Counted from the stretch's first letter, positions 53,915 through 63,151 are shown. The stretch: 64,000 nt of DNA from Cohnella panacarvi Gsoil 349 (GCF_000515335.1 NZ_KI911563.1:3686869-3750868), one strand, 5' to 3'. The notes: generated from the letters alone by a model not told the origin. Numbers and translations are program-made.

Positions 53915-54478
53915 ATGAAAGGTTCGATGAAGGCGTTGCTGATCGTCGGGGCGATCGTTGTCGTCATCATCCTGGCGGCGGTCAGCTCGTACAACAAGCT
54001 CGTCAGCGCGGATACCGCGGCGGACAATGCGTTCGCGTCCATAGATACGCAGTTGCAACGCAGGGAGGACGTCATTCCGAACTTGGTTAATACGGTCAAA
54101 GGTTACGCCGCGCACGAGAAGGAAGTGTTCACGGCGATCGCCGACGCGCGCAGCAAGCTGGCCGGCGCGACGACGCCGGAGCAAGTATCGGACGCGAACG
54201 CCGAGCTGGAGAGCGCGTTGTCCCGATTGCTCGTCATCGTCGAGAACTATCCGACGCTGAAGGCGGATGCCCAGTTTACGAGGTTGATGGATGAACTAGC
54301 GGGTACGGAGAACCGGATCGCGGTCGCGCGCCAAGATTACAATAACGCCGTAACCTCGTACAATACGCGGATACGCAAATTCCCGTCATCGATCTTCGCG
54401 GGCATGTTCGGATTCGAGAAGAAGGCGCTGTTCAAAGCGAAGCCGGGCGCGGAAACCGTGCCTGAAGTGAACTTCTGA
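53915..54478 (+). CDS. LemA-family membrane protein, 187 aa
   Basis: One N-terminal membrane helix (ALLIVGAIVVVIILAAV) followed by a helical LemA domain (YNKLVSADTAADNAFASIDTQLQRREDVIPNLV). LemA proteins are of unknown function; they are often coupled with a TPM-domain gene as here. ATG 53915 after an AAGGA-type site. Overlaps the TPM gene by one base (TGATG). Confidence 0.92.
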   Translation: MKGSMKALLIVGAIVVVIILAAVSSYNKLVSADTAADNAFASIDTQLQRREDVIPNLVNTVKGYAAHEKEVFTAIADARSKLAGATTPEQVSDANAELESALSRLLVIVENYPTLKADAQFTRLMDELAGTENRIAVARQDYNNAVTSYNTRIRKFPSSIFAGMFGFEKKALFKAKPGAETVPEVNF

Positions 54479-55290
54479 TGACGGCGGAAGCTCGAATGGA
54501 CGGCGGCCGGAAGATTGTCGCGTTGCTGTTGCTGACGGTTCTGTTCGCCGGGCATGTCGTTGTCGCTTTCTCAGGCATAGCCTTGGCGGCGATAGGAGAT
54601 TCCGGTTACGGCGTTTACGTCGTCGACGAAGCGCAAGTCATCTCCGCGAAGGCGAAGAATCGGCTTTACAGCAGCGCGAGATGGTTGCGCGATCAGACCG
54701 GTTCGGCGCAGGTCGGCGTCGTCACCGTTCCATCGTTGGAAGGAACGACGCTCGAGCGGTTGGCCGTAGACACCTTCCGCAAGCTCGGCCTGGGCAGCAG
54801 CAGGCGCAACGATGGCGTGCTGCTGCTCTATTCCGCTGCGGATAAGCATGTGCGGATCGAAGTCGGCTATGGGTTAGAGGGACGAATTCCGGACGGTAAA
54901 GCGGGGGCGATCCTCGACCAATATTTCGTCCCGAACCGGGACGCGGGCCAGCTCGACGCTGCGTTCACCCAAACCCAGAGCGCGATAATCGTCGAGGTTG
55001 CCGCGGAGTACGGGATCGACGCGACGGGCAGCGTCGAGAACATCGCGCCTCTGACGCCGCAGCCGTCCGGCGGCGAACCAGGTTTCTTCGCAAGCGTGCC
55101 GTCGTACGTGAAGGTTCTGCTCGGATTCGGCGTCGTGCTGCTTATCGTCCTCGATTTCAAGTTCACCGGCGGCGCGGTCACGTGGTCTATTCTTAGCATG
55201 GTCGGACGCAGGGGCGGAGGCGGAGGCGGACGATTCGGCGGAGGTCGCGGCGGAGGCGGCTCCTCCGGGGGAGGCGGCGCAAGCAGGTAG
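54478..55290 (+). CDS. TPM-domain protein (YgcG/DUF477), 270 aa
   Basis: Signal peptide or N-terminal helix (VALLLLTVLFAGHVVVAF), TPM domain (VYVVDEAQVISAKAKNRLYSSARWL, KHVRIEVGYGLEGRIPDG), a second membrane helix at about 206-224 and a Gly-rich low-complexity end (GGGGGGRFGGGRGG with Ser). TPM domains may act as phosphatases in photosystem repair of plants; the bacterial role is unclear. Paired with LemA. Confidence 0.9.
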   Translation: MTAEARMDGGRKIVALLLLTVLFAGHVVVAFSGIALAAIGDSGYGVYVVDEAQVISAKAKNRLYSSARWLRDQTGSAQVGVVTVPSLEGTTLERLAVDTFRKLGLGSSRRNDGVLLLYSAADKHVRIEVGYGLEGRIPDGKAGAILDQYFVPNRDAGQLDAAFTQTQSAIIVEVAAEYGIDATGSVENIAPLTPQPSGGEPGFFASVPSYVKVLLGFGVVLLIVLDFKFTGGAVTWSILSMVGRRGGGGGGRFGGGRGGGGSSGGGGASR

Positions 55291-55348
55291 AACGGTTACG
55301 GGTTTTCCCGCATCGCTCGGCCCCATTGCGGAGAATTCCCGGTTGTAT

Positions 55349-55427
55349 CTGCGACGGCCTCGCAGACCGCTAGAGCGGGCGATGCCTGAATTTCAATGCT
55401 GCGACGGCCTCGCAGACCGCTAGAGCG
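55349..55427. repeat. Two copies of a hairpin repeat exactly 50 bp apart
   Basis: CTGCGACGGCCTCGCAG begins at 55349 and 55399. Each forms a 6-bp stem CTGCGA/TCGCAG with a 5-nt loop and goes on with ACCGCTAGAGCG identically. It lies between the TPM gene and the sensor gene. Confidence 0.75.
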
Positions 55428-55505
55428 TAGAGGAAAACGGGCGTATTTTGTCGAATATCTATTCATAGACGACGTCAACGAACGTCGGCAAGAATAGGTG
55501 CGGCA

Positions 55506-58500
55506 ATGAAAGCAATGAAACTTAAACTCGGATTGATCGCGGCTGCGTTCTTCTTATTATTCGGCGCGCGACTGATATGGACGGTAGAGACGGGCAAAGA
55601 TTCGCCGCGCGCCGAAGCAGGCGTGCTCGATCTAACGCAGTGGAAAGGCTCGCTCAACGATGTTTTGGCGCTCCGCGGCGAATGGACGTTCTATCCGGGC
55701 GTATTGCTAGAACCGGGCGAGCGGCTGCCGGACGAGTCACAAAGGCGAGTGATTAGCGTCCCTGGAGGATGGGACCATGCGGTTGGGGGCGATAAACCAA
55801 CCGCTATTGGCGTTGGTACGTATCGGCTGCTCGTCCGCCTCCCGGAGCAGGAAGACGTTCATGAACCTTACGGGCTGAGGGTGCAGCGAATCCGCACGGC
55901 ACATAAGTTATTCGTGGACGGCAAATGGCTTGGACAACAAGGCGTGCCGGGGGCGAGCAGCGACCGGACGACGGCAGGCATGCTGCCCTACACGGCGAGC
56001 TTCGAGCCAAGCGGCGGGCAGTTCGAAGTGCTGATTCAGACGGCCAACTTCCACTACGGTACGTTAGGCGGCATATTCGACGATATCCAATTCGGCAGCA
56101 AAACCGCGATCGAACGCGAGAGCAAGCTGGCTTTCGGCGGAAACAGCTTGATGATGGGGTTCTATATCGTTAGCGGCGTATATTTCTTGCTGCTGTACCT
56201 GTTCCGTAAACGACATCCCGAATTGCTGTATTTCAGCTGCGTGTTCTGGTCCTCCTTGCTGTTCTGGGGGACGCACGGGGAAAGACTCCTGCTGCTGATC
56301 TTCCCGCCGCTTAACTATGAATGGCAATCGAAGCTGCAAATGCTCTCGTCGCTCGGCATCTATTCATCGTTATTGCTATTCGTCCGCGCCATGTTCCCGG
56401 GGTTCGATCGCCCGCGGGTAACGAAACCGCTGATCGCGATTGCGGGCGCGATCGCGCTGTTTACGATCGTCACGGAGGTGCAGCTATATTCCCGGTACGA
56501 GGCGCAGGCGATCGGGGGCGTCTCGATGCTCTTTTTCTATGCGTTGTACATTCTGGTTCGCGCGGGAATCGCGGGGGCATTCGGTTCGATCTATATTTTC
56601 ATCGCGGCGTTGAGCATTCTGTCTGAGTCTTTAATGCAATTGTTCGTGTATTCGGGCATGTTGCAAAGCTCCGATGCATTCCCGGCGGAACGGTTGATGT
56701 TCATCTTCTGCATGGCGATACTGATCGCCAGACGGTTCTTCACGAACATGGACAGGGTGGAAGTGCTGTCGAAGGAGCTGCAGTTGAAAGATCGCCTGAA
56801 GGACGATTTCCTGGCGAATACGTCGCAGGAAATCCGCGCTCCGCTGCAAGCGATGATCAATCTGGCGCAGTTGATGCTCGAAGAGAAAACGCCGAAGGAT
56901 CAGACGCAGACGGAACGGCTTCAGCTTATGGTGGCTACGGGCAGGCGGATGTCGCAACAGCTAAGCGATATGATGGATTTGACTAAGCTTAACGAAGGAA
57001 ATATCGAGCTTCATCTTCATGCCGTGGACGTACGGATGACGATTAACGGCGCGATCGAAGTCATGCGTTATATGACGGGCGGAAGAGACATCCGCTTCGA
57101 CAATCAGACAAGCCCCGGGCTTCCTTATGCGAAGGCGGACGACCAGCGCGTGATGCAGTTGCTGTTCAATTTGCTTCATCACGCCGTGAAGTCCGGCGCC
57201 GAAGGCTCCGTGACGGTGAAAGCGTCTCGCAAGACGGGGGACAACGCCATTAACGTACAAGTAACGGCCAGCCGGAGCGACCCGGGCTTCGGCGCGGAAG
57301 TCGCCCAGGAATCCGCGGTTGACGCGGATATCGGTCTGGCGATCAGCCGCAAGCTGGCGGAAATGCACGGCGGACGCTTCGTCGCGAACCGGCCGTCGCG
57401 GCACATGCTGGAGCTCGGGTTCACCTTGCCTCTTGCGGATCCCGCGGAAACCGCCGTATCGAACGCGCACGCGTTCGTTGAAGCCGGCAAGCTTGCGGCC
57501 GCGACGACGATGCGCAAGGCGGCGAAGAAAGACGAAAGCGTCAAGACGGGGGCACAGCGCGTGCTGATCGTGGAGAACGATCCGGTCTCGCTTCAGATCA
57601 TGGAGCACATTCTCATCCAAGAAGGTTTGGAAGTTACGATCGCTACGGACGGACTGGAAGGCTTAAGGATCTGGGAACGCGAGGCGGAGTGGGATATGGT
57701 CGTCTTGAACGTCATGCTGCCGCGCCTCACCGGCTACGACCTATGCCGTAAAATCCGCGAGCGGCACACGTTCTACGATTTGCCGGTGCTGTTCCTCACT
57801 TCGCGCCATCAGCCGGCCGACCTGCTCGTCGGCTATAACGCGGGAGCGAACGATTACGCGATCCAGCCGATCAACGATTCCGAGTTCAGGGCCCGCACGC
57901 GCACGCTGCTTCGGATGAAGCAGTCCATTCGGGATCAGCTGCATATGGAGATGGCGCTGATCCAGGCGCAGATCAAACCACATTTTCTATACAACACGCT
58001 GAACACGATCGCCAGCTTAAGCGAGATCGATCCCGAGCGGACGCGGGAGCTTCTTAACGATTTCGGCAGCTATTTGCGAAGCAGCTTCGATCTGCGGAAC
58101 TTGGATCGATTCGTCTCGTTCGGCAAGGAATGGACGCTCGTCCATTCGTATCTTCAAATCGAGCAGGCGCGCTTCGGCGGCCGGATGAGCGTCACGACGA
58201 TGCTGGCGGAGCATCCGAATTTCAGCTTGCCTCCGCTGACGATCCAACCGATCGTGGAGAACGCCCTGCGTCACGGCATTCTCACCCGATTCGAGGGCGG
58301 ACATCTTCATATCGAAGTGTCGGGGGGAGCGGGCGGTTACTTAATCTCCATACGCGATAACGGCGTCGGCTTCCCGCAAGAGAAGATCGACGCGGTGTTG
58401 TCCGGAACGCACCGCGGAGGCATCGGCCTCGTGAACGTCCATCAACGGCTGCGGAACGCGTTCGGGACAGGGTTGACGATCAAGAGCACGGTTGGGGAAG

Positions 58501-58550
58501 GCACCGAAGTAAGCTTCAGGGTGCCTGCTATGAAGGAGGACAACGTATGA
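55506..58550 (+). CDS. 7TM sensor with degenerate HisKA-HATPase-receiver relay and C-terminal LytS-type histidine kinase, 1014 aa
   Basis: Order: N-terminal helix; extracellular beta domain (about 40-205); seven membrane helices of the 7TMR-DISM type (about 210-410); HisKA-like (430-495); HATPase-like (540-645); receiver-like (684-805); LytS-type His_kinase (812-890) and second HATPase (910-1008). In the first HisKA, FLANTSQEIRAPL has Gln441 instead of His. In the receiver, MVVLNVMLPR has Asn735 instead of Asp, and Gln787 replaces the conserved Lys. The N-box Asn is His560. The LytS motif QIKPHFLYN (His826) and its ATPase (NALRHG, DNGVGFP) are intact. Thus it should signal by the last module only, to the regulator gene that overlaps it by 4 nt. 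Confidence 0.9.
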   Translation: MKAMKLKLGLIAAAFFLLFGARLIWTVETGKDSPRAEAGVLDLTQWKGSLNDVLALRGEWTFYPGVLLEPGERLPDESQRRVISVPGGWDHAVGGDKPTAIGVGTYRLLVRLPEQEDVHEPYGLRVQRIRTAHKLFVDGKWLGQQGVPGASSDRTTAGMLPYTASFEPSGGQFEVLIQTANFHYGTLGGIFDDIQFGSKTAIERESKLAFGGNSLMMGFYIVSGVYFLLLYLFRKRHPELLYFSCVFWSSLLFWGTHGERLLLLIFPPLNYEWQSKLQMLSSLGIYSSLLLFVRAMFPGFDRPRVTKPLIAIAGAIALFTIVTEVQLYSRYEAQAIGGVSMLFFYALYILVRAGIAGAFGSIYIFIAALSILSESLMQLFVYSGMLQSSDAFPAERLMFIFCMAILIARRFFTNMDRVEVLSKELQLKDRLKDDFLANTSQEIRAPLQAMINLAQLMLEEKTPKDQTQTERLQLMVATGRRMSQQLSDMMDLTKLNEGNIELHLHAVDVRMTINGAIEVMRYMTGGRDIRFDNQTSPGLPYAKADDQRVMQLLFNLLHHAVKSGAEGSVTVKASRKTGDNAINVQVTASRSDPGFGAEVAQESAVDADIGLAISRKLAEMHGGRFVANRPSRHMLELGFTLPLADPAETAVSNAHAFVEAGKLAAATTMRKAAKKDESVKTGAQRVLIVENDPVSLQIMEHILIQEGLEVTIATDGLEGLRIWEREAEWDMVVLNVMLPRLTGYDLCRKIRERHTFYDLPVLFLTSRHQPADLLVGYNAGANDYAIQPINDSEFRARTRTLLRMKQSIRDQLHMEMALIQAQIKPHFLYNTLNTIASLSEIDPERTRELLNDFGSYLRSSFDLRNLDRFVSFGKEWTLVHSYLQIEQARFGGRMSVTTMLAEHPNFSLPPLTIQPIVENALRHGILTRFEGGHLHIEVSGGAGGYLISIRDNGVGFPQEKIDAVLSGTHRGGIGLVNVHQRLRNAFGTGLTIKSTVGEGTEVSFRVPAMKEDNV

Positions 58551-59665
58551 GAGCCATTGTCGTCGACGATGAGTATTTAGCATTGGAGAGCATGACGCGG
58601 CTGCTGCAGCGGTTCGACGTGCAGGTGGCGGGAGCTTTCCAGGATCCCAGGCAAGCGCTGAAGCGACAGAAGGAGCTGGATGCGGATGTCGCGTTCGTCG
58701 ATATCGAGATGCCCGAGCTGAACGGCTTGGAGCTGGCGGCCCGCTTGCAGGCGGCGCAGTCGGATTTGCAGATCGTGTTCGTGACCGCCTATGAACAGTA
58801 TGCGATCGAAGCGTTCGAGCTGGCGGCAATCGATTACCTGCTCAAGCCGATCGAGCTGAGGCGGCTCGAGATGACGATTCGCCGGTTGCGGTCGAGACCC
58901 GCGGAAGGCCGCCCCGAGCCTCAGGGCATGATGGCTGCGACCGTATGCTTTTTCCACCACTTGAGCTTCCAAGACGCGCAGGGGAATCCGATCGACGTCG
59001 CATGGCGCACCGCGAAGGCTCGCGAGCTGCTCGCCTATTTGATTCATTCGGGCGATAAAACGCCGAGCAAAGAAGAGCTGCTGGACCGCATTTGGCCGGA
59101 TGCCGATCCGGACAAGTCCATTACGCACCTGCACACGACGATATACCAGATCCGGCAATCGATGAAGACGATGGGCATTCCGTTAAACCTCCAATACAAG
59201 GAAGGCCGTTATCGCGTCGAGCTGCGCGACACCCAAGTCGACGTGATCGTGTGGGAAAAGGCAATCCGCGACGCGATCGAAGCGGGGGACGACAAAGCGG
59301 TAACGCGTCTATTGACGCAAAACTATCGCGGCGACTATCTCGAGACCGAGGACTACATGTGGTCGGACGGAGAACGGGAACGGCTTCGCGCGCTGTGGCT
59401 CGATTATGCGCTTAAGAACGCTGCCCGGCTGGAAGAGAACGGCTCATCCAGCGACGCCCTGACGCTCTATCAACAGATGCAGCAGCGCTATCCGGAGAAC
59501 GAGGAAAGCTATTTCGGCCTGATGCGGCTATACGGCAAGCTGGGCAATCATAGCGAGGTTCATCAGCAGTATGCGAAGCTCGCGGAGATGCTTAGGGAAG
59601 ATTTCGACGCCGAGCCCGGCGAACCGATTACGACGTGGTATACGCAATGGAACGAACGCAAATAA
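58547..59665 (+). CDS. Response regulator with receiver and BTAD (SARP-like) domain, 372 aa
   Basis: Receiver domain 1-120 with intact acidic pair (VVDDEY), phospho-Asp in VAFVDIEMPEL, Thr in FVTAYE and Lys in YLLKPIEL. A winged helix follows (about 165-230; RELLAYLIHSGDKTPSKEELLDRIWPD) and then a bacterial transcriptional activation (BTAD) domain of TPR type (240-372). It partners the preceding kinase (4-nt overlap). Targets are not known. Confidence 0.92.
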   Translation: MRAIVVDDEYLALESMTRLLQRFDVQVAGAFQDPRQALKRQKELDADVAFVDIEMPELNGLELAARLQAAQSDLQIVFVTAYEQYAIEAFELAAIDYLLKPIELRRLEMTIRRLRSRPAEGRPEPQGMMAATVCFFHHLSFQDAQGNPIDVAWRTAKARELLAYLIHSGDKTPSKEELLDRIWPDADPDKSITHLHTTIYQIRQSMKTMGIPLNLQYKEGRYRVELRDTQVDVIVWEKAIRDAIEAGDDKAVTRLLTQNYRGDYLETEDYMWSDGERERLRALWLDYALKNAARLEENGSSSDALTLYQQMQQRYPENEESYFGLMRLYGKLGNHSEVHQQYAKLAEMLREDFDAEPGEPITTWYTQWNERK

Positions 59666-59775
59666 AGAGAGGCCGCCGGCCGCTGAACGGGGATGTTCAG
59701 AATTTGATCAGCCTTGTCGGATAAGATCGAACCATCAAGTTAGACGATCGGTTCTGTCTGTCAGGAGGTTCGGGC

Positions 59776-60138
59776 ATGGCTAAAATAATGATAGTTGACG
59801 ATGCGGCTTTTTTGCGAGCGATGCTGAAGGATATACTGGTTGGGGCCGGTCACGAGGTCGTCACCGAGGCGGGCAACGGCCAAGAAGCGGTGGAGCGGTA
59901 CATGGCTTTCAAACCGGACGTCGTGACGATGGACATCACGATGCCCGTTATGGAAGGCGTGGAGGCGGTCAAACAAATCCGCAAGTTCGACCCGAAGGCG
60001 AACATCGTGATGTGTTCGGCCGTCGGTCAGCGGAATCTCATCATCGAGGCGATTCAGAGCGGCGCCAAAGATTTCATCACGAAGCCGTTCCACTCGTCGC
60101 GGGTGCTGGAGGCCGTGCATCGGGCGATCGGAATGTAA
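59776..60138 (+). CDS. CheY-like stand-alone receiver, 120 aa
   Basis: All receiver residues are there: MIVDDAAFLRAMLKDIL, phospho-Asp in VVTMDITMP, MCSAVGQ, and Lys in KDFITKPF. The sequence is close to chemotaxis CheY in Bacillus (the segment DDAAF...DITMP...MCSA...AIQSGAKDF). No che or fli gene lies in this window, so it may be a second CheY or have a different partner. AGGAGG precedes the ATG and its own terminator follows. Confidence 0.9.
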   Translation: MAKIMIVDDAAFLRAMLKDILVGAGHEVVTEAGNGQEAVERYMAFKPDVVTMDITMPVMEGVEAVKQIRKFDPKANIVMCSAVGQRNLIIEAIQSGAKDFITKPFHSSRVLEAVHRAIGM

Positions 60139-60151
60139 TCGGAAGCAGACA

Positions 60152-60180
60152 AAGGCGCGCTGCCTGGCAGCGTGCTTTTT
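60152..60180 (+). terminator. Terminator after the CheY-like gene
   Basis: AAGGCGCGCTG pairs with CAGCGTGCTT (one bulge, short loop), followed by TTTTG. Confidence 0.65.
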
Positions 60181-60278
60181 GTATGGTCGCGCGGCGAAAA
60201 CGATAAGTTGAAGGGTGGACACTGTACGGGTTTTGTGACACCATCGAAGATAGAATTCGGAGAAGAGGCGGGATCTAC

Positions 60279-61751
60279 GTGTCGATGAAACTGCAAGCGA
60301 ACGCATTGTTTACGGATCATATGGTGCTGCAAAGAGAGCGGGGTATTCCCGTGTGGGGAACGGGAACGGACGGCGATACCGTAACGGTGCGCATCCGGGA
60401 AACATCCGTGCGGGATGTCGTACGCGGCGGCGAATGGAAGGTCACCCTTCCGGCGATGCAAGCCGGCGGCCCGTTCGAGTTGACGGTGGAAGCGGGAGGT
60501 GACAAGCTGACGTTCCGCGACGTGCTCGTCGGCGACGTGTGGCTAGCGGGCGGGCAATCGAACATGGAGTGGCGCCTAGCGGACTCCTTGAACGCGGAGC
60601 AGGAGGCGGCCGCGGCAGATTTCCCGCGAGTACGCTATTACGAAGTGCCGCGCGTCGCATACGACGACGGTCAAGAGCATGCGGGAGCTTGGGCGGTATG
60701 CTCTCCGGAGACGGCCCTGCGGTTCACGGCGGTCGGCTACCATTTCGCGAGAACGCTCGTCGGCGAACTGGACGTGCCGATCGGTATCGTCGGCTGCAAC
60801 TGGGGCGGTACGTCCGCGTCGTGCTGGGTGCCGGAGGAGGCGCTCGCGAACGATCCGGAATTGCGCGTATACGTCGATGTGTATAAAGAGAAGATCAAGG
60901 ATCTTAATCCGGAGACCGCCAAGAAGGAACAGGCTGACTATCAAGCTGCCGTGGATGCCTGGGTTCGCAGGCAGTCCGAAGGGCTCACGGGCGCGGAACT
61001 CGGCGATTTCCCCTGGCCGCCTCCGCTGAACGAGCTCAGCTTTCTGCGGCCAAGCGGGCTGTACGGCACGATGCTGAGCCAGGCGGCGCCTTACGCGATT
61101 AAAGGCTTTATTTATTATCAAGGCGAGAGCGACGCGGACCGGACGTATCTGTACGATCGGCTGATGGCGGTCTTGATCGGCCAATGGCGCCAAGATTGGG
61201 GCGACGCCGAGCTGCCGTTCTTGTTCGTTCAACTGCCAGGTTACGCGGACCCCTACGATCCCGAGGGCGTGAACTGGCCGCTGCTGCGCGAGGCGCAGCA
61301 AAAAGTAACGGAACAGGTGCCGAATACGGCGATGGCGGTCATTCTGGATTGCGGCGAAGAGAACGACATCCATCCGCGCGACAAACGGCCCGTCGGCGAA
61401 CGCCTTGGCCGCATCGCGCTGAAGGAAGTTTACGGGCGGGACACGGCATGCTACGGACCGTTCTTCAAGAGCTTGGCTGTCGAAGGGACCAAGGCGATCG
61501 TAAGCTTCAGCCATGCGGAGAGCGGGCTCATGTCGCCCTCGGCCTCCGGCGAAGTGCTCGGATTCGAGATCGCGGGAACGGACGGCAGATTCGTGAAAGC
61601 CGATGCGGTTATCGCAGGCGGCACGGTAGCGGTGAGCAGCGCCGAAGTGGCTGCCCCGGCCGCGGTGCGGTACGCGTGGGCAAGCTGGCCCGCCGCGACG
61701 CTGAAGAACGGGATCGGCCTTCCGGCTGCGCCGTTCCGGACATCTATTTAA
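60279..61751 (+). CDS. Sialate O-acetylesterase-like carbohydrate esterase (SGNH/SASA fold), 490 aa
   Basis: SGNH hydrolase of the SASA family: nucleophile Ser in LAGGQSNMEW (about residue 96), GIVGCNWGGTSASCWVP, IYYQGESDA, and Asp/His in DIHPRDKRPVGERL. It removes acetyl groups from sugars. No signal peptide, cytoplasmic. GTG 60279 has AAGAGGCGGG 6-7 nt before it; ATG 60285 is an alternative. It stands alone between two terminators. Confidence 0.88.
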   Translation: MSMKLQANALFTDHMVLQRERGIPVWGTGTDGDTVTVRIRETSVRDVVRGGEWKVTLPAMQAGGPFELTVEAGGDKLTFRDVLVGDVWLAGGQSNMEWRLADSLNAEQEAAAADFPRVRYYEVPRVAYDDGQEHAGAWAVCSPETALRFTAVGYHFARTLVGELDVPIGIVGCNWGGTSASCWVPEEALANDPELRVYVDVYKEKIKDLNPETAKKEQADYQAAVDAWVRRQSEGLTGAELGDFPWPPPLNELSFLRPSGLYGTMLSQAAPYAIKGFIYYQGESDADRTYLYDRLMAVLIGQWRQDWGDAELPFLFVQLPGYADPYDPEGVNWPLLREAQQKVTEQVPNTAMAVILDCGEENDIHPRDKRPVGERLGRIALKEVYGRDTACYGPFFKSLAVEGTKAIVSFSHAESGLMSPSASGEVLGFEIAGTDGRFVKADAVIAGGTVAVSSAEVAAPAAVRYAWASWPAATLKNGIGLPAAPFRTSI

Positions 61752-61755
61752 TTAC

Positions 61756-61800
61756 AAGCATCGATATCCCCATCCGTCAGGTTAGGGGGGATCGATGCTT
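61756..61800 (+). terminator. Terminator after the esterase gene
   Basis: AAGCATCGATATCCCC pairs with GGGGGGATCGATGCTT, followed by GTTTGTTG. Confidence 0.75.
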
Positions 61801-61980
61801 GTTTGTTGTTCATAGGCGCTCCGTTGCGCACCGTTCAAAAATAGGTTCATAGAGCAAGTCTGTTATCCAATCGGTTTGCGACAAATGGTCATATCTTGAT
61901 CAGTACAAGCCGTCGCGCTTGAAAAAGCGGCCGTGCTTGCGCGGTCGGCAATAAATCCGCGACAGGAAGGAAGTTAACCG

Positions 61981-62787
61981 TTGAACACTGAAAATCATGA
62001 ACCGACTTCCGAGGAGCCATCTGCGTACGGAGCGAGGCTTGCGCAAGTCGTCGTCTTGTATCGACGGTGCATTGCCGGCGACAAACAAGCGTTGAACGAA
62101 GCCGAAGAGTTGCTCGAAAGCCTTCGCGGCGAATATCCGGGTCGTCCGCTTGCGGATGCCTATCACGGAGGGATTATGATCCTGAAGGCGCGGGATAAGC
62201 GCATTCCGTTGCTGAAACTGAGACACGCCCGCAAAGGGTTGAAGCTTCTAGACCATGCCGCGGCAGCGGCGCCGCAGGATCTTACCGTACGATTGCTTCG
62301 CGGAAAGGCGGTATTCCATTTGCCGGAGGAGCATTTTCGCCGTACGGCGACGGTCATCGAGGATTATACCTTGCTGCTGCGGCACGAGGACGAACTGAAG
62401 AAAAGAGTGAATCCCGAAGGCGTGCCCCAACTGATCGACGAGCTCGGAGACGCGTACCTCAGAGTCGGGCTGCACCAGGATGCGGCGAATTGTTGGAGAC
62501 GATTGGAGCAACAGACGGAATATCCGGCCTATCAGCAACTGGCGCGAACGAAGCTTAAGTCCGTGGAAGGCAGGCCTCCGGTCGAGAAAGTCAAACGGAC
62601 GACAGACGTGTCCGCCGCGTCCATCCTCGTTGGCCTCGTTGCGGGCGTAACGGGCAACACGCTTTTGGATATGGCCGGAATCGGCAGGAATAGCCCGAAT
62701 TTCCGGCGCGGCAAGGGAAGCAAGAGAAAGATCGGCAATCAAAGCGGAGCCCGAAGAGACAGGAACGGGGATCGAGCGAGGAGGTGA
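61981..62787 (+). CDS. Conserved TPR-like helical protein of unknown function, 268 aa
   Basis: The helical pattern in residues 15-200 (RRCIAGDKQALNEAEELLESL, HARKGLKLLDHAAAAAPQDL, LGDAYLRVGLHQDAANCWRRL) suggests tetratricopeptide-like repeats. A hydrophobic segment at about 213-232 (SILVGLVAGVTGNTLLDMAG) precedes a strongly basic tail rich in Arg/Lys/Gly. TTG start at 61981 after AGGAAGG. It precedes a small gene and trxB, recalling the neighbourhood of a TPR gene near trxB in Bacillus. Confidence 0.78.
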   Translation: MNTENHEPTSEEPSAYGARLAQVVVLYRRCIAGDKQALNEAEELLESLRGEYPGRPLADAYHGGIMILKARDKRIPLLKLRHARKGLKLLDHAAAAAPQDLTVRLLRGKAVFHLPEEHFRRTATVIEDYTLLLRHEDELKKRVNPEGVPQLIDELGDAYLRVGLHQDAANCWRRLEQQTEYPAYQQLARTKLKSVEGRPPVEKVKRTTDVSAASILVGLVAGVTGNTLLDMAGIGRNSPNFRRGKGSKRKIGNQSGARRDRNGDRARR

Positions 62788-62791
62788 GCGA

Positions 62792-63055
62792 ATGTCCAAA
62801 CGCAACAAAGTAATCTCCTATCTCTATGAGAACTTTCAAATAGAAGGCAAGACGATCCTATCGGCAGCCGCCGCAAGCGGTTTGCGGAGCGTGAACGAAC
62901 AAATCAAGGAATCGACGGGCAATCCCGGGACTCCCCTTACGGTCGGCAGCATTCTCGGCGCCTTGAAAACCGGCATGCTATCGGCCAGCCAACAGGCTAT
63001 GGTAACGACGTTGGACCGCCTGAACGATAGGGCAGCGGGGGAAAATAAAGCGTAG
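62792..63055 (+). CDS. Small hypothetical protein, 87 aa
   Basis: No family recognised. Soluble, begins NKVISYLYENFQIEGKTIL, no membrane segment. GAGGAGGTGA just before the ATG is a very strong ribosome site; it contains the stop of the preceding gene, so the two are coupled. Function unknown. Confidence 0.75.
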   Translation: MSKRNKVISYLYENFQIEGKTILSAAAASGLRSVNEQIKESTGNPGTPLTVGSILGALKTGMLSASQQAMVTTLDRLNDRAAGENKA

Positions 63056-63086
63056 ATTACGCGCGAGGCAAATCTGCGGCTTCTTC

Positions 63087-63151
63087 TTCATGAAATCTTC
63101 ATGATACGTTCATCAACCCTTCATGAAGCATCGGCGTAGGGGTGGTATCAT
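63087..63151 (+). promoter_or_regulatory. Tandem TTCAT boxes and promoter upstream of trxB
   Basis: TTCAT starts at 63087, 63098, 63109 and 63120, four copies with an exact 11-bp period. A -10-like TATCAT (63146-63151) follows 21 bp after the last one, 36 bp before trxB. This is the arrangement of an OmpR/PhoB-type response-regulator site; PhoP boxes in Firmicutes look similar. Confidence 0.6.
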
